Below the pieces are notes generated by a model. It was given only the letters and a program-made list of their open reading frames with translations. It was not told the origin of the DNA and ran no database searches. From the NCBI RefSeq assembly GCF_020524585.1, contig NZ_JAIVLK010000004.1, positions 186,001-250,000 on the forward strand: a stretch of 64,000 bases of DNA, read 5' to 3'. The DNA comes from Celeribacter naphthalenivorans (GTDB lineage Bacteria; Pseudomonadota; Alphaproteobacteria; Rhodobacterales; Rhodobacteraceae). How positions within the stretch are numbered: the stretch's first letter is position 1; each line of letters opens with the position of its first letter. A program made the position numbers and the translations under genes. Of this stretch, positions 54,164 to 63,889 are shown one piece after another.

Positions 54164-54186
54164 GCGTTTTGGCTTGGCCAAAACGC
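54164..54186. repeat. Second GCGTTTT/AAAACGC palindrome
   Basis: GCGTTTTGGC-TTG-GCCAAAACGC is a perfect 10-bp stem ending just before the stop codon at 54189. It shares the ACGCGTTTT arm with the inverted repeat 70 bases to the left. It could end transcription of the leftward gene, but no T tract follows. Confidence 0.5.
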
Positions 54187-54188
54187 TC

Positions 54189-55052
54189 TTAGAACCACTG
54201 CCCCGGTTCCATCAGCCCCAAGTCCAGCAATTGCTGGCTGTGCCATTCGAACTCGGTCGAGTTGTGCCACATGAAATTGTGGATGTCATAGGTCGAGCCG
54301 GCGTTGGTTTTCAACGCTTTGGCGGTGCGAAACGACGCGATGGTGGCGGTCAGGTTGTGGTGCCAGGGGCAGGCGTAGGTGTTGTATTCCTCATCGTTGA
54401 ACAGATGTTCCTCGCTGAGCCTCAACCCCTTCTTGGCCTTGAAAATCGCGATCCGGTCGATGCGACGACGATGCGGTGGCATGTGCTCTTCGAACCGCCA
54501 TCTGAGCCCGCCGAAAAAGTCGAGCTGACGGTCCTTTTGATGTCCCTCCGCGTCATTGCGGCCCAAGGCGTAATAGCCGGAGCGGTCGAGATGCGCGTCC
54601 TCCAGAGAGACCGCATTCGGATGCGCGCTCAGGTCCTCGGCGTAGAGATCGGCGACATAGCAAAGCATCGCGTCGCGCCGCTCTTCGGTGTGAAAGGTGA
54701 GCATGTCCGTGATTGTGCGCGTCTCGCAGAAGGGAAAGAACAGGTATTCCGCGTTGTAGCAGTAATACATCCAAATCCCTGGTGCGGCCTCGATCATCCG
54801 GTTGACGGCGTCAGACAGCATTTTGGGCGCGCGGGTGGCGTAGCGGATGCGATGAATTTTCGCCTCCAGCCCCTCCGGCAGGCGCACGTCGTCAGGCGCG
54901 AACAAAAGCACCTGTTTGAAGCCCAAAGAAAGGTGATGGCGCAGCGTTGTGTCGACCTCGACCAGATCCTCGGCAAAGATCATCGCAATTGGCCCTTTCA
55001 ACAGGGCCTCTTTGCCGTCGGTGAGAAATGTGTCGAGGCTGTCGTACCGCAT
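54189..55052 (-). CDS. Hypothetical protein, possible glycosyltransferase
   Basis: A 287-residue soluble protein. The beginning (FAEDLVEVDTTLRHHLSLGFKQVLLFAPDD) resembles the nucleotide-binding part of GT-A/family 92-like glycosyltransferases, in which a remark on a distant ligand is followed by DxD-type acids; here the assignment is not certain. The second half has many His, Trp and Asp residues (HMPPHRRRIDRIAIF, HNFMWHNSTEFEWHS). AAAGGA lies five bases before the ATG at 55052, while the longer frame to 55226 lacks a site. Confidence 0.7.
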   Translation of the reverse strand: MRYDSLDTFLTDGKEALLKGPIAMIFAEDLVEVDTTLRHHLSLGFKQVLLFAPDDVRLPEGLEAKIHRIRYATRAPKMLSDAVNRMIEAAPGIWMYYCYNAEYLFFPFCETRTITDMLTFHTEERRDAMLCYVADLYAEDLSAHPNAVSLEDAHLDRSGYYALGRNDAEGHQKDRQLDFFGGLRWRFEEHMPPHRRRIDRIAIFKAKKGLRLSEEHLFNDEEYNTYACPWHHNLTATIASFRTAKALKTNAGSTYDIHNFMWHNSTEFEWHSQQLLDLGLMEPGQWF

Positions 55053-55282
55053 CTGTGTCCTTTGCCGGGAGAGTGTCCCCGTTTCGGGTAAAAAATGCAT
55101 GAAGAGCAGGGGATTGCAAGGATTGCGGAAACAGTCTTTCCGCCTGCCGCCGCGGCTGTCTCTCTTGTGCCGCAGAAAGATGCCTGAGGTGCGAAAGGGG
55201 AACTGGGTAAAACCCGTTTGATCCATCTGGCCTGTTGCGGTAGAGAAGCGCCTTAATTCCCAGCATGCGTGGACCCCTCCTC

Positions 55283-56620
55283 ATGGCCGAGACACCGAGC
55301 AACACCAAAAAGCTGTTCATCAAGACCTATGGGTGCCAGATGAACGTCTACGACAGCGAACGCATGGCCGAAGCGCTGGGCGGGTCGGGTTACACCGAGG
55401 TGTCGTCGCCTGAAGAGGCGGATATGATCCTTTTGAACACCTGCCACATCCGGGAAAAGGCGGCGGAAAAGGTCTATTCCGAGCTGGGCCGCTACAAGGA
55501 TCTCAAGATTGCAAATCCCGAGCTCAAGATCGGCGTGGCGGGCTGTGTGGCTCAGGCCGAGGGCGAGGAGATCATCAAGCGTCAGCCAATGGTGGACCTC
55601 GTGGTCGGCCCGCAGTCCTATCACCGCCTGCCGGAGCTTGAGGCCAAGGCGGGGCATGGCGAAAAGGCGCTCGACACGGATTTCCCCGAGGAGGACAAGT
55701 TCGAAAAGCTGAAGTCCCGGCCCAAAGCAAAACGCGCCCCGGCGGCGTTTCTGACCGTGCAGGAAGGTTGTGACAAATTCTGTGCTTTCTGCGTTGTGCC
55801 CTACACGCGTGGCGCCGAAGTCTCGCGGCCTGTGGCGCGTGTGCTCGATGAGGCGCGCGATCTTGTTGAGCGTGGCGTGCGTGAGATTACCCTTTTGGGT
55901 CAGAATGTTAACGCCTATCACGGCACAGGAGAGGGCGGCACTTGGGGGCTTGCACGTCTCATTCGCGAGCTGGCCAAAGTCGACGGGCTGGAGCGCATCC
56001 GCTTTACGACTTCGCACCCGAACGACATGGAAGACGACCTGATCGTCGCCCATGGCGATTGCGACAAGCTCATGCCCTATCTGCATCTTCCGGTGCAGTC
56101 CGGGTCGGATAAAATCCTCAAGGCGATGAACCGCAAACACACCGCCGAAGAGTACCTCCGCCTGATCGAGCGCATCCGCGCCGCACGCCCTGACATCGCC
56201 ATGTCTGGCGATTTTATCGTCGGTTTCCCGGGCGAGACGGATCAGGATTTCGAGGACACCATGAGCCTCGTGCGCGAAGTGGGCTATGGCTCGGCGTTTT
56301 CGTTTAAATACTCGCCGCGTCCGGGCACGCCCGCCGCCGAGAAAGAGGCCAAGATGGTGGACCCGGATGTGGCCTCAGAGCGGCTCTACCGTTTGCAGGA
56401 GTTGATCACCCAGCAACAACGCGCGTTCCAAGACGCGATGGTGGGGCGAGAGGTCTCCGTTTTGTTCGAACGCAAAGGCCGCCTGCCGGGGCAGATGGTT
56501 GGAAAATCCGAATATCTTCATGCAGTTCACGTCACCGATGAGGTTGCCGTGGGCGACATTCAGCGTGTGAGAATCACTGAAAGTGGACCAAACTCTCTGG
56601 GCGGTGTGCTGCTGCGCTGA
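55283..56620 (+). CDS. miaB: tRNA-2-methylthio-N6-dimethylallyladenosine synthase
   Basis: MiaB adds the 2-methylthio group to i6A37 of tRNAs that read UNN codons. The 445-residue protein has the N-terminal cluster cysteines (YGCQMN, NTCHIR, AGCVAQ), the radical-SAM motif [15 protein letters not shown], the [13 protein letters not shown] region and a C-terminal TRAM domain. ATG 55283 gives the usual N-terminus; ATG 55265 is six codons upstream, and neither has a clear ribosome-binding site. Confidence 0.94.
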   Translation: MAETPSNTKKLFIKTYGCQMNVYDSERMAEALGGSGYTEVSSPEEADMILLNTCHIREKAAEKVYSELGRYKDLKIANPELKIGVAGCVAQAEGEEIIKRQPMVDLVVGPQSYHRLPELEAKAGHGEKALDTDFPEEDKFEKLKSRPKAKRAPAAFLTVQEGCDKFCAFCVVPYTRGAEVSRPVARVLDEARDLVERGVREITLLGQNVNAYHGTGEGGTWGLARLIRELAKVDGLERIRFTTSHPNDMEDDLIVAHGDCDKLMPYLHLPVQSGSDKILKAMNRKHTAEEYLRLIERIRAARPDIAMSGDFIVGFPGETDQDFEDTMSLVREVGYGSAFSFKYSPRPGTPAAEKEAKMVDPDVASERLYRLQELITQQQRAFQDAMVGREVSVLFERKGRLPGQMVGKSEYLHAVHVTDEVAVGDIQRVRITESGPNSLGGVLLR

Positions 56621-56878
56621 GGCATGGTTTTGACCCGGGGCTTGACCTAAGGGCAAAGAGATTTCCTTCGGCTTATGCTTGGATTGTCAACAATTGTGCG
56701 AAATGTATGATTTCGTTCAGAGATGAGCCACAATATCTGGTTATTTTCCTTCACATGGCCCCAAAGTTTGCTATCCTTTAACCACAATATTGGTGAGTAG
56801 GGCGCAGGCAGCCAGTGGCTGCAGGGGCGCATCTGTTGTGGGCGGCCCGAAAACGTGAACATTTGGGGGACGGAAGAC

Positions 56879-57460
56879 GTGACCATCGAATTTCTCAAAA
56901 AGGGCCGCGCAGGGTTTGCTGTGGCTGCCAGTTTGGGCTTGGCGATTGCCACCATGGCGACAGCGCCGGTTCAGGCGCAAATGGTGCCTGGCGTTGTGAA
57001 TGGCGAACGCTATGTGCCGACGATCTGGATCGATCCGGATGGCTGTGAACATTGGGTCATGGACGACGGCGCCGAAGGCTATATGGACCTGAAAGTGGAC
57101 CGTCAGGGCAACCCGACCTGTCACCCGGTGCAAAGCTGTGCCGTGATGAATTCGGATCAACTGTTTGCCACCGATAAATACGCGATTTCCGCGGCAGGCC
57201 GCAAACGCCTCACGGACTTCTTCTCTCAGGCGAACGCCACGGCCTATATCATCATCGGTCACACCGACAGCCGCGCCTCTGACGAATACAACATGCGCCT
57301 GAGCTACAACCGCGCCAATGCGGTGGCCAAGATCGCGCAAAGCACCGGCGCTCGGATCGCCGATGTGCGTGGCTATGGCGAACGGATGCCGACAGCCTCC
57401 AATGCGACCGCCGCTGGCATGCAGCAAAACCGCCGCGTCGAAATCATCTGTATCAAGTGA
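56879..57460 (+). CDS. OmpA-family outer membrane protein with WIDP module
   Basis: A 193-residue envelope protein with a signal peptide (cleavage near VQA-QM, residue 34). Residues 49-81 form a small module, IWIDPDGCEHW...C, shared with the next gene. Residues about 95-193 are an OmpA C-terminal peptidoglycan-binding domain (IIIGHTDSRASDEYNMRLSY, ARIADVRGYGERMP, QNRRVEI). It likely anchors the module to the cell wall. The start is GTG 56879 after a GGGGGACGGAAG leader; GTG 56855 is an alternative. Confidence 0.85.
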   Translation: MTIEFLKKGRAGFAVAASLGLAIATMATAPVQAQMVPGVVNGERYVPTIWIDPDGCEHWVMDDGAEGYMDLKVDRQGNPTCHPVQSCAVMNSDQLFATDKYAISAAGRKRLTDFFSQANATAYIIIGHTDSRASDEYNMRLSYNRANAVAKIAQSTGARIADVRGYGERMPTASNATAAGMQQNRRVEIICIK

Positions 57461-57471
57461 GGAGAGTGACG

Positions 57472-57801
57472 ATGAACGTCCTGAAATCCATCGCCCTTCT
57501 CGCCGTCCTCGGCTCCACCACCGCCTGTACGGAGGCGGTGATGGGCGAAGCGGGCTATGAGTCGCACAAGAAAGACAAAACCGTGGACCGTGGGTTCGAC
57601 AGTAAACACCTGTCCACTCTGGTGGCTGGCATCTGGATCGATCCGATCGGTTGTGACCACTGGATCATCGACGACGGTGTCGAGGGATACCTCTCCGCAC
57701 GTGTCGACAAATACGGCAAGCCGGTCTGCTCCGGTGTCGCGGAGCCCAACACCGCGATTGGTCCCTATAAAGACGGCTCGTCTTTCCCTGATCCGGTCTA
57801 A
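57472..57801 (+). CDS. Small lipoprotein with WIDP module
   Basis: A 109-residue predicted lipoprotein. The signal ends in a loose lipobox (GSTTAC, Cys19). Residues 54-86 are the same module as in the preceding OmpA protein: 20 of 33 positions are identical, including IWIDP, GC, HW, DDG, EGY, VD and the closing cysteine. GAGGAGAG lies before ATG 57472. The 11-base gap shows cotranscription. The two proteins probably work at the same envelope site, but no function is known to me. Confidence 0.8.
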   Translation: MNVLKSIALLAVLGSTTACTEAVMGEAGYESHKKDKTVDRGFDSKHLSTLVAGIWIDPIGCDHWIIDDGVEGYLSARVDKYGKPVCSGVAEPNTAIGPYKDGSSFPDPV

Positions 57802-57825
57802 AACCGCTCATGATATGTGATTTTC

Positions 57826-57855
57826 AACGGCCACTCCCCGAGGGTGGCCGTTTTT
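57826..57855 (+). terminator. Rho-independent terminator
   Basis: AACGGCCAC (57826-57834) pairs with GTGGCCGTT (57844-57852) and is followed by a T tract. It ends the OmpA/lipoprotein unit. Confidence 0.88.
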
Positions 57856-58024
57856 CATCGTTAAGGTTTTCTGCCTGTTTTTTGATCATTTGATTGCGGG
57901 TTGGGCGGCCCCTTGCAAAGCCATTTGCGAAGATTTTGTGTCCCCGCTTGCCAGGACCGCAATCCCTTGGCACCATGAGGGAAGGAATGATCACCAGAGT
58001 CGGACCATAATCGGAGAGACATAT

Positions 58025-59035
58025 TTGGGCCTGAGCGCGTTGACACCCCCGAAATCGCAGGACGCAGTCCACGAAACGCTTCTTGAATTCCATGACAACA
58101 GGTTGCTGATTGACCTGTGCGGCGAATTCGACCGAAACCTCGCTCAGATCGAGCATAAGCTCGAGGTTCAGATCGTCCGACGAGGCAATATGTTGTCCGT
58201 CATGGGCACTGGCTCCGCCCGTGGCCGCGCAGCCTCCGTGTTGCAAGAACTTTACGGCAAACTCGAAGCCGGTCGCGAGATCGAACCCGGCGACATCGAC
58301 GGCATGATCCGTATGGGCGAGACGCCGGCGGATAAGGGATTGCCGGGCGATCAGATGGAAATGTTCCGCGGCGGCGAGGTCGAGATCAAGACCCGCAAGA
58401 AACTCGTGGAGCCCCGCACAGAGGCGCAAAAGACCTATGTGCAGAACCTGTTCAAAAACGAATTGGCTTTCGGCATCGGGCCTGCGGGCACCGGCAAGAC
58501 CTATCTTGCCGTCGCAGTCGGCGTGAACATGCTGATCAACGGCCATGTCGACAAGATGATCCTGTCGCGTCCGGCCGTCGAGGCGGGGGAGCGTCTGGGC
58601 TTTTTGCCCGGCACGCAGGACGAGAAGGTCGATCCCTACATGCAGCCGCTTTACGATGCGCTGAATGATTTCCTGCCCGCCAAGCAGGTCGCGAAGATGC
58701 GTGAGGAAAAGACCATCGAGATCGCGCCTTTGGCCTTCATGCGGGGCCGTACTCTGAGCCGCGCCTTCGTGGTTTTGGACGAGGCGCAAAACGCCACCAC
58801 CATGCAGATGAAAATGTTCCTGACCCGTCTGGGCGAAGGCTCGCGCATGGTGATCACCGGCGACCGATCCCAAGTCGATTTGCCGCGCGGCGTGCAATCG
58901 GGTCTGCGCGACGCCGAACGTATCCTCGCGGGCGTGCCGAACATCTCGTTCAACTACTTCTCGTCGAAAGACGTGGTGCGTCACCCGCTTGTCGCGGCGA
59001 TCATCGAGGCCTATGAAGCGGACGAGGCTCAATAA
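58025..59035 (+). CDS. PhoH-family ATPase
   Basis: A 336-residue PhoH-like protein, an NTPase linked to RNA metabolism and usually next to ybeY. After an N-terminal RNA-binding-like part (about 1-100) comes the Walker A IGPAGTGKTYLAVAVG and the FVVLDEAQNATT Walker B. RPAVEAGERLGFLPG and ITGDRSQVDLP are further family marks. The start is TTG 58025 with GGAGAGA upstream; longer starts at 57890 would add non-family residues. It begins a phoH-ybeY-corC-lnt operon. Confidence 0.92.
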   Translation: MGLSALTPPKSQDAVHETLLEFHDNRLLIDLCGEFDRNLAQIEHKLEVQIVRRGNMLSVMGTGSARGRAASVLQELYGKLEAGREIEPGDIDGMIRMGETPADKGLPGDQMEMFRGGEVEIKTRKKLVEPRTEAQKTYVQNLFKNELAFGIGPAGTGKTYLAVAVGVNMLINGHVDKMILSRPAVEAGERLGFLPGTQDEKVDPYMQPLYDALNDFLPAKQVAKMREEKTIEIAPLAFMRGRTLSRAFVVLDEAQNATTMQMKMFLTRLGEGSRMVITGDRSQVDLPRGVQSGLRDAERILAGVPNISFNYFSSKDVVRHPLVAAIIEAYEADEAQ

Positions 59036-59061
59036 GGGCACAATAACCGCAGGTGGACGCC

Positions 59062-59544
59062 GTGGACGTGATCATCGAAGACCCGCGCTGGGATGAGGCG
59101 GGATTGGAAGAGCTGACAGAGCGCGCATTTGCGGCGCTCTGTTCGCATTTGGGGCTGGAGGCGGAGCTCTGCGAAGGCTCGGTGCTGGCCTGTGACGATG
59201 CCCGGATCAAAGTGCTGAACGCGGATTTTCGCGAGAAAGACAAGGCAACGAATGTGTTGTCCTGGCCTGCTGAGGAGCGTGCCACGCCCGGCGCACGTCC
59301 GCCGATGCCGGAGGAGGACTTCGACGGCACCATCGAATTGGGCGACATCGCGATTTCATACGACACCTGCGTGCGCGAGGCCCAAGAGGCCGACAAGCCG
59401 ATGGCGGATCATGTCACGCATTTGATCGTTCATGGCCTGTTGCATTTGTTGGGTTATGATCACATATCCGACCAAGATGCCGAAATTATGGAAGGCACAG
59501 AGGTCGAAATACTTGCAACCTTGGGGTTGGACGACCCATATTAG
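59062..59544 (+). CDS. ybeY: Endoribonuclease YbeY (rRNA maturation factor)
   Basis: YbeY is a zinc-dependent single-strand RNase acting in 16S rRNA maturation and ribosome quality control. The 160-residue protein has the zinc motif HGLLHLLGYDH near the C-terminus and the conserved NADFREKDKATNVLSWP region. GTG 59062, five bases after AGGTGG, is the preferred start; GTG 59053 is possible. It sits between phoH and corC in the common operon. Confidence 0.93.
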   Translation: MDVIIEDPRWDEAGLEELTERAFAALCSHLGLEAELCEGSVLACDDARIKVLNADFREKDKATNVLSWPAEERATPGARPPMPEEDFDGTIELGDIAISYDTCVREAQEADKPMADHVTHLIVHGLLHLLGYDHISDQDAEIMEGTEVEILATLGLDDPY

Positions 59545-59601
59545 GCGAACGGCCACGTTTGGGCCGCCACAAATTGAAAGGACGTATGTTGGAAAGGGCA
59601 C

Positions 59602-60549
59602 ATGGGCGACACTGAGCCTGGGTCTTCTATGGCAGCGCAGAGCGCGCCAACGGACCCCATAAGTAAAACGCAGAGCCACGCGAACGACACAAAGATCCCC
59701 ACAGGTGTAAAATCCGCAGGTTGGTTCGATCGCATCAAGGCGGCGTTTTCCTCTAAACCCGTTAAAACCCCGACGATTGCTGACACACCGGCCCCTGCCG
59801 CACAGGTCCCGCCTGCGCAGCGCCCGGGCATGGTCAACCTGCGCCGCATGCGTGTGGATGATGTGGCCGTGCCGAAAGCGGATATCGTCGCCGTTCCCTC
59901 CGACATCCGAAAAGAGGATTTGGTACAGGTCTTCCGCGAAAGCGGCATGACCCGTCTGCCGGTCTACAAAGGCACGCTCGATACGCCCGTGGGCCTCGTG
60001 CACCTGAAAGACTTCGCGCTTCAGCACGGCTTTAACGGCAAGGGCGCGGAGCGTTTCAACCTCAAGAAAATGCTGCGCCCGCTGATCTTCGCGCCGCCCT
60101 CCATGCCCATCGGCATCCTGCTGCAAAAGATGCAGTCGGACCGGATGCATATGGCTCTGGTGATCGACGAATACGGCGGTGTGGATGGGTTGGTGACGCT
60201 CGAAGATCTGGTCGAACAGGTGATCGGCGAAATCGAAGACGAGCACGACATCGACGAGGATGTGTTCTGGAGCCAGACCGCCCCCGGCGTGTTTATCGCT
60301 CAGGCCAAAGCCCCTCTGGACGAGTTCGAGGCCGCGATTGGCCTGCGTCTTGCCGATGAGGAAGAGGACGAGGAGATCGATACGCTGGGCGGTTTGGTCT
60401 TTTTGCTCTCGGGCCGCGTGCCCGCGCGTGGCGAGGTGATCCCGCATCCATCAGGGGCCGCGTTCGAAATCATCGACGCCGACCCGCGCCGGATCAAACG
60501 CATCCGCGTGCGTCTTCCTTCCGCCGTCAAACCCAAGACCGAGGCCTGA
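59602..60549 (+). CDS. CorC/HlyC-family CBS-domain protein
   Basis: A 315-residue cytoplasmic protein with a disordered Ser/Pro/Ala-rich N-terminus (about 1-75), two CBS domains (about 80-210; MRVDDVAVPKADIVAVPSD and MHMALVIDEYGGVDGLVTLE) and a C-terminal CorC_HlyC transporter-associated domain. An acidic run (DEEEDEEID) lies in the last part. CorC-type proteins are tied to Mg2+/Co2+ efflux. It is in the phoH-ybeY-corC-lnt operon. Confidence 0.9.
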   Translation: MGDTEPGSSMAAQSAPTDPISKTQSHANDTKIPTGVKSAGWFDRIKAAFSSKPVKTPTIADTPAPAAQVPPAQRPGMVNLRRMRVDDVAVPKADIVAVPSDIRKEDLVQVFRESGMTRLPVYKGTLDTPVGLVHLKDFALQHGFNGKGAERFNLKKMLRPLIFAPPSMPIGILLQKMQSDRMHMALVIDEYGGVDGLVTLEDLVEQVIGEIEDEHDIDEDVFWSQTAPGVFIAQAKAPLDEFEAAIGLRLADEEEDEEIDTLGGLVFLLSGRVPARGEVIPHPSGAAFEIIDADPRRIKRIRVRLPSAVKPKTEA

Positions 60550-60554
60550 AACAC

Positions 60555-62069
60555 ATGGCACTTCGCCTGTCTCGCCTGCGGCACGTGATCACACCGCCGC
60601 GGGCCTTTGCCGCAGGCGCAGGCCTGTTGATCGCCGCCGGACAGGCGCCCTTGGGCTTTTGGCCGGTGGCTCTGATCGGCCTCACCATGGCGGCGATCAG
60701 CTGGCGCATGGCGCTCACCCCCAAACAGGCCGCCCTGCGCGGCTGGCTTGTCGGGCTCGCGACATTTCTGATCTCGCTCAGCTGGATCGTGAACCCCTTT
60801 CTGGTCGAGCCATGGCGGCACGGCTGGATGATCCCCTTCGCGCTGTTTTTCATGGCGGGCGGCCTGGCGCTGTTCTGGGCCTTGGCTTTCTTCTTGGCAA
60901 AACGACTCAAAACCGGCTTGCCGGGTTTGGCCGCGTTCTGGGGGCTTATGGAACTGGCGCGGGGGCATGTCTTCACCGGCTTCCCATGGGCCATGCCCGG
61001 CTACATCTGGCTCGACACCCCCATCGCGCAGGTGTCCGCCTTCATCGGCCCCTATGCGCTCACCGCGCTGAGTTTCGCCTATGCCGCGCTTTTGGCCCAT
61101 GTGGTGCTGCGACGCTCCCGCAGGGTGGCGGCGCTGGCGGTCGTCTGTTTCATCGCCACATGGATCGGCGGGGCCTACCGCCTGTCGCAACCGATGCCCC
61201 CGGACGCCGCGCATAACATTCGCGTGGTGCAACCCAACGCGCCGCAGCACCTCAAATGGGACCCGGATTACATCCCCGTCTTCTACAATCGCGCGCTCGA
61301 CCTGACCGCGCCCGATGCCTCCGAAGCCCCCGCCGATCTGGTGATCTGGCCCGAGACCTCCGTCGCAGCCCCGCTCTACGCCGCCGGTCCCTATCTGCGC
61401 GAGATTGCCGAAGTGGCCGCCCCCGCCCGCGCCGTTGTCGGTCTCAACCGAGTCGACGGGATGCAGGGTTACAACAGCGCCATTCACCTCGATGAGGCGG
61501 GGCAGGTGATCGAAAGCTATGACAAACATCACCTCGTGCCCTTCGGGGAATATATGCCTTTGCCGTGGCTGTTGGAACGGATCGGGCTGCGGGCCTTCAC
61601 CGCGCAAAATGGCTATGGCTATTCCGCCGGTCCGGGCCCTGAGCTGTTCGATACGGGCGCCTTGGGGCAGGCCCTGCCGCTGATTTGCTACGAGGCGATT
61701 TTTCCGCGCGATCTGCGCACGGAGGCCCGGCCCGATTGGCTGTTGCAGATGACCAATGATGCGTGGTTCGGTAAATTTTCCGGGCCGCAACAAGCGCTTG
61801 CGCAGGCGCGGTTCCGGGCGATCGAGGCCGGGTTGCCGATGGTGCGCGCCGCCAACACCGGCGTCTCTGCGCTCATTAATGCGCGTGGCGAGGTCTTGGC
61901 GCAAATCCCTCTGGGCAGCTCCGGTGCCTTCACTGCGCCGCTGCCCGGAAAGCTCACCGAGACCCCTTATATGCAGCTTAAAGAAGCGCCCGTTTGGGCT
62001 TTGTTAATCCTCCTTGTGATAGCAGGATGGGCAGGAACGCGGAGGGGGCCCGGCAGAAAAACCGATTGA
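60555..62069 (+). CDS. lnt: Apolipoprotein N-acyltransferase
   Basis: Lnt adds the third acyl chain to lipoproteins in the inner membrane. The 504-residue protein has an N-terminal set of membrane helices (to about residue 215) and a nitrilase-like domain with the catalytic Glu in WPETS, Lys in YDKHHLVPFGEY and Cys in PLICYEAIFP. A last membrane helix is near the C-terminus. It follows corC by five bases. Confidence 0.93.
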   Translation: MALRLSRLRHVITPPRAFAAGAGLLIAAGQAPLGFWPVALIGLTMAAISWRMALTPKQAALRGWLVGLATFLISLSWIVNPFLVEPWRHGWMIPFALFFMAGGLALFWALAFFLAKRLKTGLPGLAAFWGLMELARGHVFTGFPWAMPGYIWLDTPIAQVSAFIGPYALTALSFAYAALLAHVVLRRSRRVAALAVVCFIATWIGGAYRLSQPMPPDAAHNIRVVQPNAPQHLKWDPDYIPVFYNRALDLTAPDASEAPADLVIWPETSVAAPLYAAGPYLREIAEVAAPARAVVGLNRVDGMQGYNSAIHLDEAGQVIESYDKHHLVPFGEYMPLPWLLERIGLRAFTAQNGYGYSAGPGPELFDTGALGQALPLICYEAIFPRDLRTEARPDWLLQMTNDAWFGKFSGPQQALAQARFRAIEAGLPMVRAANTGVSALINARGEVLAQIPLGSSGAFTAPLPGKLTETPYMQLKEAPVWALLILLVIAGWAGTRRGPGRKTD

Positions 62070-62107
62070 CCCCCTCCCGCCAGCGGCATATCGCATGTTC
62101 ATCAACG

Positions 62108-62157
62108 GCCCACACAACGGCTTCCTGACGTGTGGGCGACATAATCTAATGGAGCAC
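62108..62157 (+). promoter_or_regulatory. SAM/SAH riboswitch upstream of metK
   Basis: The stem CCCACAC (62109-62115) pairs with GTGTGGG (62130-62136). Its loop carries AACGGCTTCCTGAC, and 14 bases downstream lies GGAGCA (62151-62156), the ribosome-binding site. This matches the SAM/SAH riboswitch class known upstream of metK in Rhodobacterales, where loop and GGAGCA form a pseudoknot that hides the ribosome-binding site when SAM or SAH binds. It would repress metK translation. Confidence 0.9.
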
Positions 62158-62164
62158 GACCCCC

Positions 62165-63346
62165 ATGTCCCGCCAAGACTACGTATTCACCTCGGAATCC
62201 GTTTCCGAAGGTCACCCCGACAAGGTGTGCGACCGCATTTCCGATGCCGTCCTCGACGCTTTGATTTCCGAAGAGCCCGAAGCGCGCGTCGCCTGCGAGA
62301 CATTCGCCACCACGAACCGCGTCGTCATCGGCGGCGAGATCGGCCTCACCGATCAGGACAAGCTGCGCGGCTACATGGACAAGGTCGACGGTATCGTGCG
62401 CGACTGTGTACGCGACATCGGTTATGAACAGGACAAGTTCCATTGGAAGACGCTGGAGGTGACGAACCTCCTGCACGAACAATCCGCCCATATCGCCCAA
62501 GGCGTCGATGCCGCGGACAACAAAGACGAGGGCGCCGGCGATCAGGGCATCATGTTCGGCTTCGCGACGAATGAGACCGAGGCGATGATGCCCGCCCCGA
62601 TCCAATTCTCTCACGCTATTCTGCGCCGTCTGGCCGAGGTGCGCAAAAACGGCACCGAGCCGGTGTTGGGCCCAGACGCCAAGGCGCAGCTTTCCGTGCG
62701 CTACAAAGGCGGCAAGCCGGTCGAGGTGTCCTCGCTCGTGTTGTCGACCCAGCATCTGGACGAAAGCCTGACCTCTGACGACGTGCGCGCCATCGTGGCG
62801 CCCTACATCGAAGAGGTGCTACCCGACGGCTGGCTGACCGCGAACACGGTCTGGCACGTCAACCCGACCGGCAAATTCGTCATCGGCGGCCCCGATGGCG
62901 ACGCGGGGCTCACCGGGCGCAAGATCATCGTGGACACCTATGGTGGCGCAGCACCGCATGGTGGCGGGGCGTTTTCCGGCAAGGATCCGACCAAAGTGGA
63001 CCGTTCGGCTGCCTATGCTGCGCGCTATCTGGCGAAAAACGTCGTGGCGGCGGGGCTGGCCGACAAGGCGACGATCCAGCTCAGCTACGCCATCGGTGTG
63101 GCTGCTCCCCTGTCGATCTATGCCGATCTGCATGGCACGGGCAAAGTCGATGAGGCATTGATCGAAGCCGCGATCCCGAAGGTGATGGACCTGACCCCGC
63201 GCGGCATCCGCACCCATCTGGCGCTGAACAAACCGATCTACCAACGCACCGCCGCCTACGGCCATTTCGGCCGTGCGCCCGAGGCCGACGGTGGGTTCAG
63301 TTGGGAACTTACCGATCTGGCAGAAGCGTTGAACAACGCGGTCTGA
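62165..63346 (+). CDS. metK: S-adenosylmethionine synthetase
   Basis: MetK makes S-adenosylmethionine from ATP and methionine. The 393-residue protein has the [20 protein letters not shown] start, the [18 protein letters not shown]-binding segment and the phosphate-loop region [19 protein letters not shown]. It is preceded by the SAM/SAH riboswitch and followed by a strong terminator, so it can be expressed on its own though it lies downstream of lnt. Confidence 0.97.
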   Translation: MSRQDYVFTSESVSEGHPDKVCDRISDAVLDALISEEPEARVACETFATTNRVVIGGEIGLTDQDKLRGYMDKVDGIVRDCVRDIGYEQDKFHWKTLEVTNLLHEQSAHIAQGVDAADNKDEGAGDQGIMFGFATNETEAMMPAPIQFSHAILRRLAEVRKNGTEPVLGPDAKAQLSVRYKGGKPVEVSSLVLSTQHLDESLTSDDVRAIVAPYIEEVLPDGWLTANTVWHVNPTGKFVIGGPDGDAGLTGRKIIVDTYGGAAPHGGGAFSGKDPTKVDRSAAYAARYLAKNVVAAGLADKATIQLSYAIGVAAPLSIYADLHGTGKVDEALIEAAIPKVMDLTPRGIRTHLALNKPIYQRTAAYGHFGRAPEADGGFSWELTDLAEALNNAV

Positions 63347-63358
63347 TCGGCCATAGAC

Positions 63359-63388
63359 AAAAGGGCGGGATTTCCCGCCCTTTTATTT
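63359..63388 (+). terminator. Rho-independent terminator of metK
   Basis: AAAAGGGCGGGA-TT-TCCCGCCCTTTT is a perfect 12-bp stem with a two-base turn, followed by further T residues. It ends the metK message 12 bases after the stop. Confidence 0.93.
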
Positions 63389-63405
63389 TGGAGCCAGAGA
63401 GAGCC

Positions 63406-63870
63406 ATGGTTAAGACAGACACATCCAGCCTGACACAACTCGGCGGCGCGACTGCTTTGCCGGCCTCCCCTGAGGAAGCGGTGCTCGAACGTGTGCCGCA
63501 CACCCATGAGGGCCAGCGCTATGTGGCGCGGTTTACAGCGCCCGAGTTTACCTCGCTCTGTCCGATGACCGGCCAGCCGGATTTCGGCCATCTGATGATC
63601 GACTACATCCCGCGCAAATGGCTGGTGGAGAGCAAATCGCTCAAGCTGTTCCTCGGCTCGTTCCGCAATCACGGCGCGTTTCACGAGGATTGCTCGGTCT
63701 ATATCGGCAAGCGCCTGACCGAGTTTCTCGACCCCGAGTGGCTGCGCATCGGCGCCTATTGGTATCCGCGCGGAGGCATTCCGATTGACGTGTTTTGGGC
63801 CTCGGGACCGGATCCAAAAGACGTCTGGATCCCCGATCAGGGCGTGCCGCCTTACCGTGGGCGCGGGTAA
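63406..63870 (+). CDS. queF: NADPH-dependent 7-cyano-7-deazaguanine reductase
   Basis: QueF reduces preQ0 to preQ1 in queuosine synthesis. The 154-residue size marks the short, single-domain type I enzyme. The active cysteine is in [14 protein letters not shown] and the family motif [20 protein letters not shown], with the substrate-binding glutamate, is intact. ATG 63406 follows GGAGCCAGAGAGAGCC. Its function fits the nearby tRNA-modification gene miaB. Confidence 0.94.
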   Translation: MVKTDTSSLTQLGGATALPASPEEAVLERVPHTHEGQRYVARFTAPEFTSLCPMTGQPDFGHLMIDYIPRKWLVESKSLKLFLGSFRNHGAFHEDCSVYIGKRLTEFLDPEWLRIGAYWYPRGGIPIDVFWASGPDPKDVWIPDQGVPPYRGRG

Positions 63871-63889
63871 TCGCCAACAGGAGGCCGAG

